Positions 1 to 7,790 are shown, counted from the first letter of the stretch. The stretch is DNA of 64,000 bases from PALSA-660 sp963726435 (GCA_963726435.1 CAVSCJ010000007.1:62001-126000), one strand, 5' to 3'. Numbers and translations: made by a program. The notes: generated by a model not told the origin, from the letters alone.

Positions 1-16
1 ACGCGCGTTTGGACGC

Positions 17-56
17 GTATGCCGTCAAGCGGCGCAACTACCCGCTGACGGCATAC
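17..56. repeat. Near-perfect hairpin at the left edge
   Basis: A 16-nt left arm (17-32) pairs with a 15-nt right arm (42-56). One extra A is unpaired in the left arm and the loop is 9 nt. The sequence just after it (about 54-78) resembles the left end of the attC-like repeat at 9585. It could be a terminator for a gene upstream of the window or part of an attC-like site. There is no T-run after the stem. Confidence 0.5.
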
Positions 57-157
57 CGAACAAACGTATCGAGCGGACGCGTCAGTACAGAGCATGTCCG
101 TTCAAGAACGACAACACCGCGCGGCAGCGCAGCCGCTGTTGTGAAAGGGGTGAGCCG

Positions 158-1063
158 ATGGCGGCCACGGGCGACCTGAGTTCGCGGCGGTTCTACCATG
201 GCACGCGGGCCGATCTGAAGCCCGGGGACGTGATCGAGCCCGGCTATGCCGCCAACTTCGGCAAGAGGAGGAAGGGGACATACGTCTATCTGACCGGCAC
301 CTTGGAAGCCGCCATCTGGGGAGCCGAACTGGCCCGCGGCGAAGGACCCGGCAGGATCTACATGGTGGAACCGACCGGTCCGATCGTGGATGACCCCGAT
401 CTGACGGACAAGAGATTCCCGGGTAATCCGACGAAGTCATACTGCTCACGGGAGCCGTTGCGGGTCACGGGCGAGGTCACCGATTGGCAGGGCCACTCCC
501 CCGAAGCGCTCAAGGCCATGAAGGACTCGGTTGAGCAGGTGGGTCGGGCGCTCGATGCGCTGGTAGCCCGAATCCCCGGCAAGGCCGACTTCGATCACAT
601 CCACAACGAGTCGGACGACTTGGCACGTGAGTGGGCATCCGACGCGCAGTATCTTGGCTGCACGCTCCTGATGCTCATCCGGGGGGCAGACGTGGAGATC
701 TCGTCGGCTCTCGATTACCACTCGCGTTCGCGTGGCGAGACTCGCACGATCCGGCTGCCTCGCTCGACTGACAACACGTCGCGTTCACAGGAGAATGACG
801 TTGCATTGTCTGGTCGAGTCACAGACGTCACCGCATGGCACGAGGGCTGGGCGGCCGCGCTCGAGTCATGTGCGACTGAGATCGGGCTGGCTTCCGAGGT
901 GAGGGCCTTCATCGCGGTTGACGCGGATCACGACCAGCTGACGCTCCATGTGGACGCCGATGGACCTAGCGTTTCGTGGCATCGGAGTCTGCAGTTGGTG
1001 GGCGGAGTGCTGTCGGATCGCGAACGTGGGGAGATCTGGTACTTCGAGCCAGCGCCGTCGTAG
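158..1063 (+). CDS. arr: Arr-like rifampin ADP-ribosyltransferase with a C-terminal extension
   Basis: Residues about 10-142 match the Arr family, which uses NAD+ to ADP-ribosylate rifamycins and inactivate them. Visible landmarks are FYHGT with the likely catalytic His14, YVYLT (Tyr44), WGAELA, VEPTGP and the block LTDKRFPGNPTKSY (Asp84). These correspond to the family's His-Tyr-Asp triad. Arr proteins are normally about 140-150 residues, but this one is 301. The additional ~155 residues (about 146-301) match nothing I recognise and end in an Asp/His-rich segment. The ATG follows a GTGAGCC stretch with only a weak ribosome site (AAAGGGG). Arr genes are known integron cassettes, which fits the attC-like repeat directly downstream. 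The Arr assignment is strong. Activity on rifamycins and the role of the tail are inference. Confidence 0.85.
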   Translation: MAATGDLSSRRFYHGTRADLKPGDVIEPGYAANFGKRRKGTYVYLTGTLEAAIWGAELARGEGPGRIYMVEPTGPIVDDPDLTDKRFPGNPTKSYCSREPLRVTGEVTDWQGHSPEALKAMKDSVEQVGRALDALVARIPGKADFDHIHNESDDLAREWASDAQYLGCTLLMLIRGADVEISSALDYHSRSRGETRTIRLPRSTDNTSRSQENDVALSGRVTDVTAWHEGWAAALESCATEIGLASEVRAFIAVDADHDQLTLHVDADGPSVSWHRSLQLVGGVLSDRERGEIWYFEPAPS

Positions 1064-1071
1064 CCGGCGCC

Positions 1072-1155
1072 GGCTGACAAGCTCATGGAGCGTAACCCGC
1101 GGGCTAGAATCGCCATGAAAGCGCGGGAGCGCCGCTCACGCGCCAAGCGTTCGCC
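1072..1155 (+). repeat. attC-like imperfect inverted repeat
   Basis: The left end GGCTGAC and right end GTTCGCC are roughly complementary, and the inner arms GGAGCG/CGCCGCTC can pair with unpaired bases in one arm. It lies between the arr-like gene and a small membrane gene. Its right end, GCGCCAAGCGTTCGCC, matches the right ends of the repeats near 2042, 2686, 9670, 10609 and 11182. The size, about 84 nt, fits an integron attC site. This is a candidate only. Confidence 0.5.
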
Positions 1156-1186
1156 ATGATGCTGGCCGCCGAACTGGAGGCAGGGT

Positions 1187-1372
1187 GTGAGCAGAGTCAG
1201 GTCGTTGCTTCGATACTCCGCCATCGCCGGCAACATCCTGTTCATCCTGTGGATCGTGCGCAATGGCTTCAGCGAGGGGTTCCGCGGTACGCCCCCGGAG
1301 GTCGCGTCGTTCATCGGGCTCCTGGTGCTACTTACCTTGAACTCAGCACTGCTCTGGCGTCGCGACACCTAA
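1187..1372 (+). CDS. Small two-helix membrane protein
   Basis: A 61-residue protein starting at GTG with a good GGAGG ribosome site six bases upstream. Two hydrophobic helices (about residues 9-25 and 41-56) flank a short polar loop (RNGFSEGFRGTPPE), and the C-terminus is basic (LWRRDT). It resembles small hypothetical membrane proteins often carried on environmental gene cassettes. The function is unknown. It sits immediately after an attC-like repeat, as a cassette gene would. Confidence 0.7.
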   Translation: MSRVRSLLRYSAIAGNILFILWIVRNGFSEGFRGTPPEVASFIGLLVLLTLNSALLWRRDT

Positions 1373-1402
1373 CCGCGCAAGAACGCCGTCCTTGGGAGAA
1401 CA

Positions 1403-1993
1403 ATGGCCGATCGTGAGTCCAGATACTTCACGCTGACCCTGGAGTCACTTCGGGCGATTGCAGGCTGGACTGCGGATTGTGCTGAGAGAGCGCTGTCGGT
1501 GTACGAGACGCACGCTGATTCAGATTCTCGGCCACGCGCGGCGATCGAGGGCATCCGGGAGTTCGCGGGCGGGGGAAGGCGCACGGCTCGGTTGCGTTCC
1601 CTTGCCTTGGACGCGCATGCAGCTGCACGAGAGGTCGGCGACCCTGCCGCCGCCGCCGCTGCTCGCGCGGCGGGCGTTGCTGCGGCCAGCGCCTACACGC
1701 ATCCCTTGGCGGACGTCCATCAAACGAAACACATCGTCGGTCCGGCGGCCTATGCCGCACTGGCTCTTGAGCTCCGCCGCGATGGCGATCCAAGGGTCGC
1801 CGGCGGCGAGGTCCGCTGGGCGATCGAGCACGCCCCCTGTGAAGCGCGCGAGGTCTTGCTCCAGATGCCCGCTCGTCAAGCCGGCAAGAGTCGGTTGGAC
1901 ACGCTCCTCTATGAACTGGATGCGGGCATCCGCGCTCGGAACTTGCCGCGGGACGTCCAACAAGTGCATGAAGGTGACGCGCCCGAGCGCTAG
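1403..1993 (+). CDS. Imm5-like putative immunity protein
   Basis: A 196-residue, Ala-rich, all-helical soluble protein. The pattern ADCAERALSVYE, then RPRAAIEGIREFAGGGRRTA, then AAREVGDPAAAAAARAAG and HPLADVHQTKHIVGPAAYAALALEL is that of the Imm5-like domain family. That family is predicted to protect against toxins of polymorphic toxin systems. The Asp/Glu-led HxxKH motif near residue 108 is kept. No partner toxin gene is visible next to it, so its present role is uncertain. The last 11 bases overlap the following attC-like repeat. Confidence 0.7.
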   Translation: MADRESRYFTLTLESLRAIAGWTADCAERALSVYETHADSDSRPRAAIEGIREFAGGGRRTARLRSLALDAHAAAREVGDPAAAAAARAAGVAAASAYTHPLADVHQTKHIVGPAAYAALALELRRDGDPRVAGGEVRWAIEHAPCEAREVLLQMPARQAGKSRLDTLLYELDAGIRARNLPRDVQQVHEGDAPER

Positions 1994-2042
1994 GCGCCAA
2001 GCGGTATCCTGATGGCGCGCTGCTTGTGTGCCAGACGTCGGC
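1983..2042 (+). repeat. attC-like imperfect inverted repeat
   Basis: The left arm CCGAGCGCTAGGCGCCAAGC pairs imperfectly with the right arm ending GCCAGACGTCGGC. At 60 nt it is a short version of the repeat family. It begins inside the stop region of the Imm5-like gene and ends just before the ribosome site of the next gene, the position expected of an attC site between cassettes. Confidence 0.5.
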
Positions 2043-2059
2043 TTTGGCTTGGAGGAGTC

Positions 2060-2641
2060 GTGGCCCAGGCAACGGGCGTAGCGGAAACGACCGGCTCGCG
2101 CCTTGGGGAAGGCGAGTTCCCTCCGGAACTCGACCGCGTGAACTTCGGCGCGTTTCTCTTGGCCTTCCTCTGGGCGCCGTTTCATCGTCTTTGGGGCTGG
2201 TTCGGCGTGTTCGTGATACTCGAGGCTCTCGAGTCCGCGATGGGGTTCAGCGCGCCCGGGTCTCTCGGCGGCCTGTTCGAGCAACCCGTGGTGATGGTGG
2301 GCTTCAGGATCGTGTACTGGACGGTGACCGTCGCGTTCGCTCTTCGAGCCAACCGTCTCGTCTGGACGGAGCAGAGCAAGCGGGCGGCACGAACGAAGGG
2401 TGAGTCGGTCCCGAGGCCGCCTTCCCTCGCGTCGAGGTACGCCTCCAACCAGCGTGTCTGGACACTCGTCGGCATCGTCCTCCTCGTCGGCACGCCTCTG
2501 ACTCTCCTGATCGGTTCTGTGAACAGCATCCCTGGGGCCTTCGTCGATGTGGCCGTGACGGTCGGAACCCAAGCTGTCCTGCTCGCAGGGCTCTTCGCCT
2601 ACGACAGGGTGCGAATCGCTCACCGGCAAACGCAAGGCTAG
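2060..2641 (+). CDS. Membrane protein of unknown function
   Basis: A 193-residue protein. The GTG at 2060 is chosen because GGAGGAG lies directly upstream, and an ATG further upstream (2012) falls inside the attC-like repeat. The start ELDRVNFGAFLLAFLWAPFHRLWGW looks like the Asn-x-x-Ala-Phe/Leu membrane signature seen in DUF2628-like proteins. Two further hydrophobic segments lie near residues 80-98 and 135-150, with a last one at about 163-183. There is no catalytic motif. It may be a cassette-borne membrane protein. Confidence 0.65.
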   Translation: MAQATGVAETTGSRLGEGEFPPELDRVNFGAFLLAFLWAPFHRLWGWFGVFVILEALESAMGFSAPGSLGGLFEQPVVMVGFRIVYWTVTVAFALRANRLVWTEQSKRAARTKGESVPRPPSLASRYASNQRVWTLVGIVLLVGTPLTLLIGSVNSIPGAFVDVAVTVGTQAVLLAGLFAYDRVRIAHRQTQG

Positions 2642-2686
2642 CGGGCGCTTCCAGCGGGCGGCGGGAATGGAGCAGCCGAACGTTCG
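2636..2686 (+). repeat. Partial attC-like repeat
   Basis: The block GCTAGCGGGCGCTTCCAGCG resembles the left end of the repeat at 10520, and GCAGCCGAACGTTCGG at its right end matches the shared right-end motif. The stretch is only about 50 nt, so it may be an internally deleted copy. It separates two same-strand genes. Confidence 0.4.
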
Positions 2687-2735
2687 GTGTAGAGTGATGC
2701 GTGACATCAGTCATCCGAATCTACCGGAGGTTCCC

Positions 2736-3191
2736 GTGGACAGCCAGGCCCTGCGCGCCGCATCCCAGGACCTGTATCGGAGCGGCCAGTTCCTCTGTTC
2801 GGAGGCGATCGTCTACGCGTTCAACGAGGCGCTCGGCCGGCCGTACCCCAAAGAAGTCGTCAAGCTGGCATCGGCGTTTCCAGTCGGCATGGGCACTCTG
2901 GGGACGGGCGGTTGCGCGTGCGGCGCACTCTCAGGCGGAATGATGGTGCTCGGCATGGTCTACGGTCGCTGCGAGCCGGGCGGCGAAGCTCCCGATGTCC
3001 TTGCCAAGGCCAAGGAGCTTCACGACTGGTTCGCCGATGAGAAGGGCAGCACGTGCTGCCGGGTCCTTATCCGCGATCTCGAGTTCGGGTCACCGGAGCA
3101 CATCGACCAATGCGTGGCCTTCACCGGTGATGTCGCTGAGCGCGTCGCACTGATGCTCACGGAGTGGCCCGGCGCACTTCCACCGGCATAG
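2736..3191 (+). CDS. C_GCAxxG_C_C-family redox protein
   Basis: A 151-residue soluble protein with the cysteine arrangement of the C_GCAxxG_C_C family: Cys in GQFLCSEAIV, the block GGCACGALSGGMMVLGMVYG, CEPGG, and STCCRVLIRDL, followed by a late Cys in DQCVAF. The family is predicted to be redox-active and sometimes to bind metal clusters. Its reaction is unknown. The GTG at 2736 is chosen because CGGAGG lies 5 bases upstream. Longer alternatives start inside the preceding repeat. Confidence 0.75.
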   Translation: MDSQALRAASQDLYRSGQFLCSEAIVYAFNEALGRPYPKEVVKLASAFPVGMGTLGTGGCACGALSGGMMVLGMVYGRCEPGGEAPDVLAKAKELHDWFADEKGSTCCRVLIRDLEFGSPEHIDQCVAFTGDVAERVALMLTEWPGALPPA

Positions 3192-3347
3192 GCCGCGGGG
3201 TTTCGAGGGGGGTTTGTCGAACGAAGGTAACGAGCTGACGGCCACAAGGTAGACCGGCCTGAGAAGTCTGCTCCGCCGCAACTGATGCCTAGCACTTTGG
3301 AAAGACCGCAGCCACGTCCAGATAGCGCTCGCAAGGGGGAGTGTCGG

Positions 3348-3866
3348 ATGGCCGGAGTATTGGTAGCCTACGCGACCAAGTACGGCTCGACGAAGGAGGT
3401 CGCAGACGTCGTGGCGGACCAGCTGCGCCGTCACGGTCTGGAGGTCGACGTCCGTGCGGCGAGCGATGTGCGTGACGTGAGCGCCTACTCGGCCGTCGTG
3501 GTCGGCGGAGCGCTCTACTTCTTCCGGTGGCGTCGCCAGGCCCGCGCTCTGCTCTCCCGCAACCGCAAGGCGCTTGAGCTCCTGCCTGTGGCCGTCTTCG
3601 GCGTCGGCCCCATCGAAGACACCGTCGAGCAGTTCGAGGGTGCGCGTGGACAGCTCGACCGTGCGCTGGCGAAGCAACCGTGGTTGACGCCGGTGTCGAT
3701 CGCGGTCTTCGGCGGACGCCTCGACCCGACCGGCCTGCGCTTCCCCGACAACAACCCGGCCATGCGGAACATGGCGGCTGTCGACCTGCGCGACTGGGAT
3801 GCGATCAGAGCCTGGGCGGACACGCTGCCTGGCGCGTTCGAAGCGGCTCAACCCGCTGGAGCCTGA
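3348..3866 (+). CDS. Flavodoxin-domain protein (HemG-like)
   Basis: 172 residues beginning MAGVLVAYATKYGSTKEVAD, the FMN phosphate-binding loop of flavodoxin-fold proteins (T-K-Y-G-S-T). VVVGGALYFFRWRRQARAL and AVFGGRLDP correspond to the second and third flavin loops of the flavodoxin-like/protoporphyrinogen oxidase HemG group. It is probably an FMN-dependent electron carrier or oxidoreductase, substrate unknown. The ATG at 3348 is preferred because it starts the beta strand, with AGGGGGAG upstream. It converges with the minus-strand gene at 3927. Confidence 0.75.
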   Translation: MAGVLVAYATKYGSTKEVADVVADQLRRHGLEVDVRAASDVRDVSAYSAVVVGGALYFFRWRRQARALLSRNRKALELLPVAVFGVGPIEDTVEQFEGARGQLDRALAKQPWLTPVSIAVFGGRLDPTGLRFPDNNPAMRNMAAVDLRDWDAIRAWADTLPGAFEAAQPAGA

Positions 3867-3926
3867 GGCCGGGCGGACCTTGACGACCTTCCCCACCCGT
3901 CGCGGCGTCTAGCCGTGAAGGGCGTT

Positions 3927-4337
3927 TCAGCTCACGGCCTTCTTCACGAGCGCGCTGATCCTCGCCTCTTCGGCGGCCGTCAACTCCGTCAGCGCAAAGG
4001 CGACTGGCCACATGTGACCTTCGTCGAGGTGCGCATCATGCTGGAAGCCGAAAGTCGCGTACCTCGTCTTGAACTTCTGGGCGCTTTGGAAGAAGCAGAC
4101 GATCTTGCCGTCCTTGGTGTACGCGGGCATCCCGTACCAGAGTCTCGGTGAGAGCGCTGGCGCGTTGGCTTCGATGATCGCATGGAGCCGCTCGCCTATG
4201 GCGCGATCCGATCCCGACATCGCGGCGATGGTCGCAAGCACCTCGGCCTCGCCGTCGGCCTTGCCCGCACGGGGCCCGGGGCGCGCCGCCGCCTTCCTCG
4301 CGGGCTTCTTGGCCATGCCGTTCGCGGTTTCGCTCAT
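3927..4337 (-). CDS. DUF1801-domain protein
   Basis: 136 residues. The core SGSDRAIGERLHAIIEANAP, then LWYGMPAYTKDGKIVCFFQS, then RYATFGFQHDAHLDEG, is the DUF1801/YdhG fold. The family is related to the frataxin-like iron chaperone YdhG, but its role here is unknown. The first 30 residues are Lys/Arg/Ala-rich (KKPARKAAARPGPRAGK) and may be a nucleic-acid-binding or disordered tail. It is one of three DUF1801-type genes in the window. Confidence 0.7.
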   Translation of the reverse strand: MSETANGMAKKPARKAAARPGPRAGKADGEAEVLATIAAMSGSDRAIGERLHAIIEANAPALSPRLWYGMPAYTKDGKIVCFFQSAQKFKTRYATFGFQHDAHLDEGHMWPVAFALTELTAAEEARISALVKKAVS

Positions 4338-4634
4338 CGCCGGGCTCCATTCTTTCGACGGCCGGGAGTCTTAGATTCCCGGTAGTGACAGCCCCAAGAC
4401 GGAACCATCTATGCGGCGGCGCCCGGACGTGTTCGCCGCCGTCCTCCTCGCACCGTGCAGACGAACTTCACTCGACCCAGCGGCGAGGGGCAGCTGGCGT
4501 GTCGAGTCGATGTCCGTTCGACTCCAGGAAGACGGCCACGGTCCGGTTCGTCTACTTCGAGCGAGCATGTTCAGTCCTAGGTCGCCAGTCTTGATGTTGG
4601 AACGCACGATACATTAAGTTTCTCAAGTATGGTG

Positions 4635-4663
4635 TTGACTTTGTCAAGAGCGCATCCTATGAT
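4635..4663 (+). promoter_or_regulatory. Consensus sigma-70 promoter
   Basis: TTGACT (4635-4640) and TATGAT (4658-4663) are separated by exactly 17 bases. The promoter stands out in GC-rich DNA and lies 35 bases before the ATG of the DUF2089 gene. It probably drives the three-gene module 4698-5816. Confidence 0.8.
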
Positions 4664-4697
4664 GCATCCGTCGAACAGGACCGAGGAGTTGGACGCG

Positions 4698-5069
4698 ATG
4701 AGCAACGAGTGGCACGAGCTGACGGACCTGACGGGGGAACGGCCCTTCACCATCACGCGCGTCCGGTTGGCGACCGGCGTGGCGATCGAGGGCGAGTTCG
4801 AGCTGCCCCCGCTGGCCCGGCTGCGCTACGAGGACCAGGTGTTCGTGGGCGAGTTCGTGCGGAGCCACGGCTCGATCAAGGAAATGGAGAAGGCGTTCGG
4901 CGTGAGCTACCCGACCGTGAAGAACCGCCTGAACCGCATCGCCGATCAGCTGAGCCTGGTGCAGGTGGCGGTGCAGGCGCATGCGCCCGCCGCCTCGGAC
5001 GACGTTCTCGCGATGCTCGAACGCGGTGAGATCTCCGCGGACGAAGCTGCCGAGAGGTTGAGGTCGTGA
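4698..5069 (+). CDS. DUF2089-type helix-turn-helix protein
   Basis: 123 residues. GEFELPPLARLRYEDQVFVGEFVRSHGSIKEMEKAFGVSYPTVKNRLNRI is the DUF2089 region, with a helix-turn-helix (GSIKEMEKAFGVSYPTVKNR). A C-terminal SHOCT-like helix pair (MLERGEISADEAAERLRS) follows. It is most likely the DNA-binding regulator of its operon. The ATG at 4698 has GAGGAG upstream and lies downstream of the strong promoter at 4635. The stop overlaps the start of the next gene, indicating translational coupling. Confidence 0.75.
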   Translation: MSNEWHELTDLTGERPFTITRVRLATGVAIEGEFELPPLARLRYEDQVFVGEFVRSHGSIKEMEKAFGVSYPTVKNRLNRIADQLSLVQVAVQAHAPAASDDVLAMLERGEISADEAAERLRS

Positions 5070-5350
5070 TGTTCCCGCCGATGCTGCTCTACCTGCGTAT
5101 CGGCGCCGAGGAGCGGCGCGGCGTCGGGCTTTGGCTGCCGCTCTTCCTCGTGTGGCTGATCCTGCTGCCGCTCGTGCTGTTCGTGTTCGTCATCACCGTG
5201 CTGGTCGACGTGGCGCTGTTCCTCGTCGGCGCGAGCTACCACCACTACACGCCGCTGCTCGTCCGCTGCGTCGGAGTGCTCGGGGCGACGCGCGGCCTGG
5301 TGGTGTCCATCCGTTCCGAAGAGAACGTCGTAGATGTCGAACTCGTGTGA
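5069..5350 (+). CDS. Small membrane protein of the DUF2089 module
   Basis: 93 residues starting at the ATG of a TGATG overlap with the DUF2089 gene (a GTG at 5066 is an alternative). One long or two closely spaced hydrophobic helices (GLWLPLFLVWLILLPLVLFV and the next ~20 residues) are followed by a soluble tail ending RSEENVVDVELV. The function is unknown. Its position between a regulator and a SHOCT-like protein suggests membrane-stress or envelope sensing (inference). Confidence 0.7.
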   Translation: MFPPMLLYLRIGAEERRGVGLWLPLFLVWLILLPLVLFVFVITVLVDVALFLVGASYHHYTPLLVRCVGVLGATRGLVVSIRSEENVVDVELV

Positions 5351-5360
5351 GAGAAGGGTG

Positions 5361-5816
5361 ATGAAGATGAGTGAGGACCGTGCTCGTATCCTGAACATGC
5401 TCGCCGAAGGCAAGGTCAACGCAGAGGAGGCCGAGCGCCTGCTCGACGCACTGGAGTCGCGTCAGCCCGCATCGGCGACCGCTTCCGGCCCCGCCGCGTC
5501 GGTGATCAAGGGCGACCCGACGCCGCTGCTCAACGCGCTGCCGAAGTTCCTCCACGTGAAGGTGGACGGCGACGCCGGCGAGAAGGTCGACGTGAAGGTG
5601 CCGCTAGCGCTCGTGCGCTCGGGTCTGAAGCTGACGTCGCTCATCCCGCCGCAGGCGATGGACAAGATCAACGAGCAGATGGCCGAAAGCGGCATGTCGA
5701 TCGACTTCACCAACTTCAAGCCGGAGGACATCGACGAGCTGATCGAGGCGCTGCGCGACATGGAGGTCAACATCGACGGCAAGGACGGCGAGAAGGTCCG
5801 CGTCTACGCCGAGTAG
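5361..5816 (+). CDS. SHOCT-like N-terminal domain protein
   Basis: 151 residues. The start ARILNMLAEGKVNAEEAERLLDAL is a SHOCT-like/YvlB-LiaX N-terminal domain and resembles the C-terminal helix of the DUF2089 protein two genes upstream. A linker follows, then a domain beginning LPKFLHVKVDGDAGEKVDVK with repeated Val/Lys beta strands (KVDVKVPLALVRSG) and EVNIDGKDGEKVRVYAE at the end. It is likely cytoplasmic. LiaX-like proteins take part in cell-envelope stress responses, and that role is only suggested here. AGGGTG precedes the ATG, and a second ATG at 5367 is possible. Confidence 0.7.
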   Translation: MKMSEDRARILNMLAEGKVNAEEAERLLDALESRQPASATASGPAASVIKGDPTPLLNALPKFLHVKVDGDAGEKVDVKVPLALVRSGLKLTSLIPPQAMDKINEQMAESGMSIDFTNFKPEDIDELIEALRDMEVNIDGKDGEKVRVYAE

Positions 5817-5840
5817 GCGTGAGCGTGACGGGACTGCGCG

Positions 5841-6266
5841 ATGACAGAAGAAGATACGATCGAGAGGGCTGACGTTGTGAACGACATCGGGACGAGGATC
5901 TCGACACTGTGGATAGTGGTCATGTTCAACATGGTCTTCGCGGACATTCTGAGCTTCATCCAGCCTGGAGCGCTGCAGGCGCTCTGGGACGGACAAGCGG
6001 GCGTGCAACTCACTTCGGGGCTTCTGCTGGTGTTCGCGGTGCTCTTGGAGATCCCGATCGCGATGATCTTCGTGTCCCGCGTCTTGAAGCCGGGGGCCAA
6101 TCGCTGGACGAACACTGTCGCAGCAGTGATCACCACCGCGTTCGTGATAGGCGGCGGGTCGATGGAACTCCCCTTCTACGCGTTCTTCGCGGCCGCAGAG
6201 GTCGCGTCCATGGCGCTGATCGTCTGGTCCGTCTGGTCACGGCGCAACTCAGAGGCAGCGGCGTAG
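5841..6266 (+). CDS. DUF6326-like four-helix membrane protein
   Basis: 141 residues. Four hydrophobic segments (about 21-41, 57-77, 89-107, 112-130) separate short loops such as QPGALQALWDGQAGVQL and RVLKPGANRWTN. This layout resembles the DUF6326 family. The function is unknown. It follows the SHOCT-like gene by 24 bases on the same strand and may be cotranscribed. Confidence 0.65.
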   Translation: MTEEDTIERADVVNDIGTRISTLWIVVMFNMVFADILSFIQPGALQALWDGQAGVQLTSGLLLVFAVLLEIPIAMIFVSRVLKPGANRWTNTVAAVITTAFVIGGGSMELPFYAFFAAAEVASMALIVWSVWSRRNSEAAA

Positions 6267-6277
6267 CGAAGGCTCTG

Positions 6278-6679
6278 CTAGCGGGCTAGGCCCGGCGGCT
6301 CGTTCAGGTTCACGGCCGCGCGGACCATTGCCTTGAACGCTTCCTCGTCGATCGTGTCGCCCTCGAAGAAGTCGCAGGCGCGCCTGGCGTTGCCCTCCAG
6401 GCCTGAGTTGAAGATGCGTGAAGGGTCATCCAGCTTCGCGCCCTTGGCGAAGGTCACCTTCACGTGGTCCTTGTACGACTCGCCGGTGCAGATCATCCCG
6501 TCGTGGTACCACACCGGCACCCCTCTCCACTTCCACTCCTCGACGGTCTCGGGGTCGGCTTCCTTGATCAGGGCGCGGAGCCGGGACAGCGTCTGGCCGC
6601 GCCAGTCACCCAACTCCTCGATCCTCGCGTCGATGAGCTTGGCGGGCGACTCGTCCTTCTTGGGGCCGGACTTCTCCAT
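6278..6679 (-). CDS. DUF1801-domain protein
   Basis: 133 residues with ARIEELGDWRGQTLSRLRAL, EEWKWRGVPVWYHDGMICTG, HVKVTFAKGAKLDDP and the end FKAMVRAAVNLNEPPG. These are typical of the DUF1801 subgroup often annotated as hypothetical. It lacks the basic N-terminal tail of the 3927 homologue. It converges on the gene ending at 6266 with an 11-base gap. Confidence 0.75.
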   Translation of the reverse strand: MEKSGPKKDESPAKLIDARIEELGDWRGQTLSRLRALIKEADPETVEEWKWRGVPVWYHDGMICTGESYKDHVKVTFAKGAKLDDPSRIFNSGLEGNARRACDFFEGDTIDEEAFKAMVRAAVNLNEPPGLAR

Positions 6680-6850
6680 GTCGCTCTTCCTCCTGAGAGT
6701 CCTGTTCGTAGCTCTCCCTCATTGCCTTTCCAGTTCAGCCTCGAAGTTCTTCCCCGCTCCGGGGATCCACAGGCGCCCCGAGGTCGCTCAGCTCCCGCCC
6801 GATGGCGCTGGGAGACTGGGAGGCTCGAGTCGTATCCGGTTCGACCCGGC

Positions 6851-7138
6851 CTAGTCGTCCAGCGACTCCGAGATCGTCCTCGTAGGTTCGACTCCTACAT
6901 CGCGGAACATCAGAAGTGCGGCTGGTGTCTCGGTGTCGCGGCGGTATTCCTCGAGCGCCGCGGGACTGTCCCAGAACGAGACGAGTCGGAGCACATCGGG
7001 CTCCACTGAGTCCCTGGCGAGCAGGTGTCTTGTCATCCTCGGCGGTGTGGAGCGAGTCCCCTCTCGATACGCCGCCAGTAGCCGGCCGTGTCTGTCCGAC
7101 GGCACGCGGCCTTCCCAGACCACCATCATCTCGCCCAT
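6851..7138 (-). CDS. Antibiotic-biosynthesis-monooxygenase-like protein
   Basis: 95 residues. MVVWEGRVPSDRHGRLLAAY, VLRLVSFWDSPAALEEYRRD and the final FRDVGVEPTRTISESLDD fit a dimeric alpha-beta barrel (ABM-like) fold. No catalytic residues are clear. The function is unknown. It diverges from the promoter region at 7269. Confidence 0.6.
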   Translation of the reverse strand: MGEMMVVWEGRVPSDRHGRLLAAYREGTRSTPPRMTRHLLARDSVEPDVLRLVSFWDSPAALEEYRRDTETPAALLMFRDVGVEPTRTISESLDD

Positions 7139-7268
7139 GGCCCATCACTCCGCTCCGGATCGCGCCCGCTCCATGCACTACTGTCCCACCTGCTATTCCC
7201 CGAGAAGCCGCCTCATGCGCGAACGTCTGCCGCCGGGATACTCGCGACCGAATCATAGTAAAAAATAC

Positions 7269-7322
7269 TTGACATGATGTCTGAGCCTCTTTACAGTGGC
7301 GATGTCAAAGAAACCTGACATC
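7269..7322 (+). promoter_or_regulatory. Promoter with GACATC dyads
   Basis: TTGACA (7269-7274) and TACAGT (7292-7297) are 17 bases apart. Two dyads overlap or follow: GACATGATGTC (7271-7281) and GATGTC-N10-GACATC (7301-7322). The repeated GACAT/ATGTC half-site around the start of transcription suggests a repressor operator, plausibly for the XRE protein encoded at 7791 in the same operon. Confidence 0.65.
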
Positions 7323-7334
7323 AAGGAGGCCATG

Positions 7335-7788
7335 ATGCCGTTCGAGGAGAAGTTCACCTGGGTGAGCGCGGTGGTGTCGACGGGCGTCGCTGCCGTCTAC
7401 TTCGCGATCGTTCTCGGTCAGGTCGGGACCGTACCGGTGGCGGAGATCGCCTATCAGTGGCCGCTGATCATCGCGATCGGCTCGCTGATCGTTCTCACGA
7501 TCGTCGGGACCATACTCGTCGGCGATCGGCACTGCGATCGGCGCCGAGATCACGGGTAGCGGCTCGGTCGACGACATCGGCCGGAATGACGAGCGCGACG
7601 CCGACATCAACCGGCGCGGCGAGCTCATCGGCTACTACGTCTCGTCGGCCGGGGCGCTCGGCGTGCTCGCGCTGGCCATGCTCCGCTACGACCCCTTCTG
7701 GATCGCGAACGCGCTCTACCTGTCGTTCGTTGCCGGCGCGCTCGTCGCCTCGGCGGCCAAGCTCGTCGCCTACCGCCGAGGCTTCTAG
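7335..7788 (+). CDS. DUF2178-like membrane protein (frameshifted)
   Basis: The frame runs MPFEEKFTWVSAVVSTGVAA to about 7523, then continues one frame later as IGTAIGAEITGSGSVDDIGRNDERDADINRRG and ends RYDPFWIANALYLSFV...AYRRGF at 7788. Removing one G near 7524 gives a 150-residue, four-helix protein typical of small membrane proteins paired with an XRE regulator. The ATG at 7335 has AAGGAGG 5 bases upstream. The cytosolic loop D-D-I-G-R-N-D-E-R-D is highly charged. The break is probably a sequencing insertion, but real inactivation is possible. Confidence 0.7.
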
Positions 7789-7790
7789 CC

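Noticed and set aside
6880..6905. tRNA-like T-arm (GTAGG-TTCGACT-CCTAC)
   Set aside because: No matching acceptor, D-arm or anticodon arm upstream; the bases code for the end of the gene at 6851.
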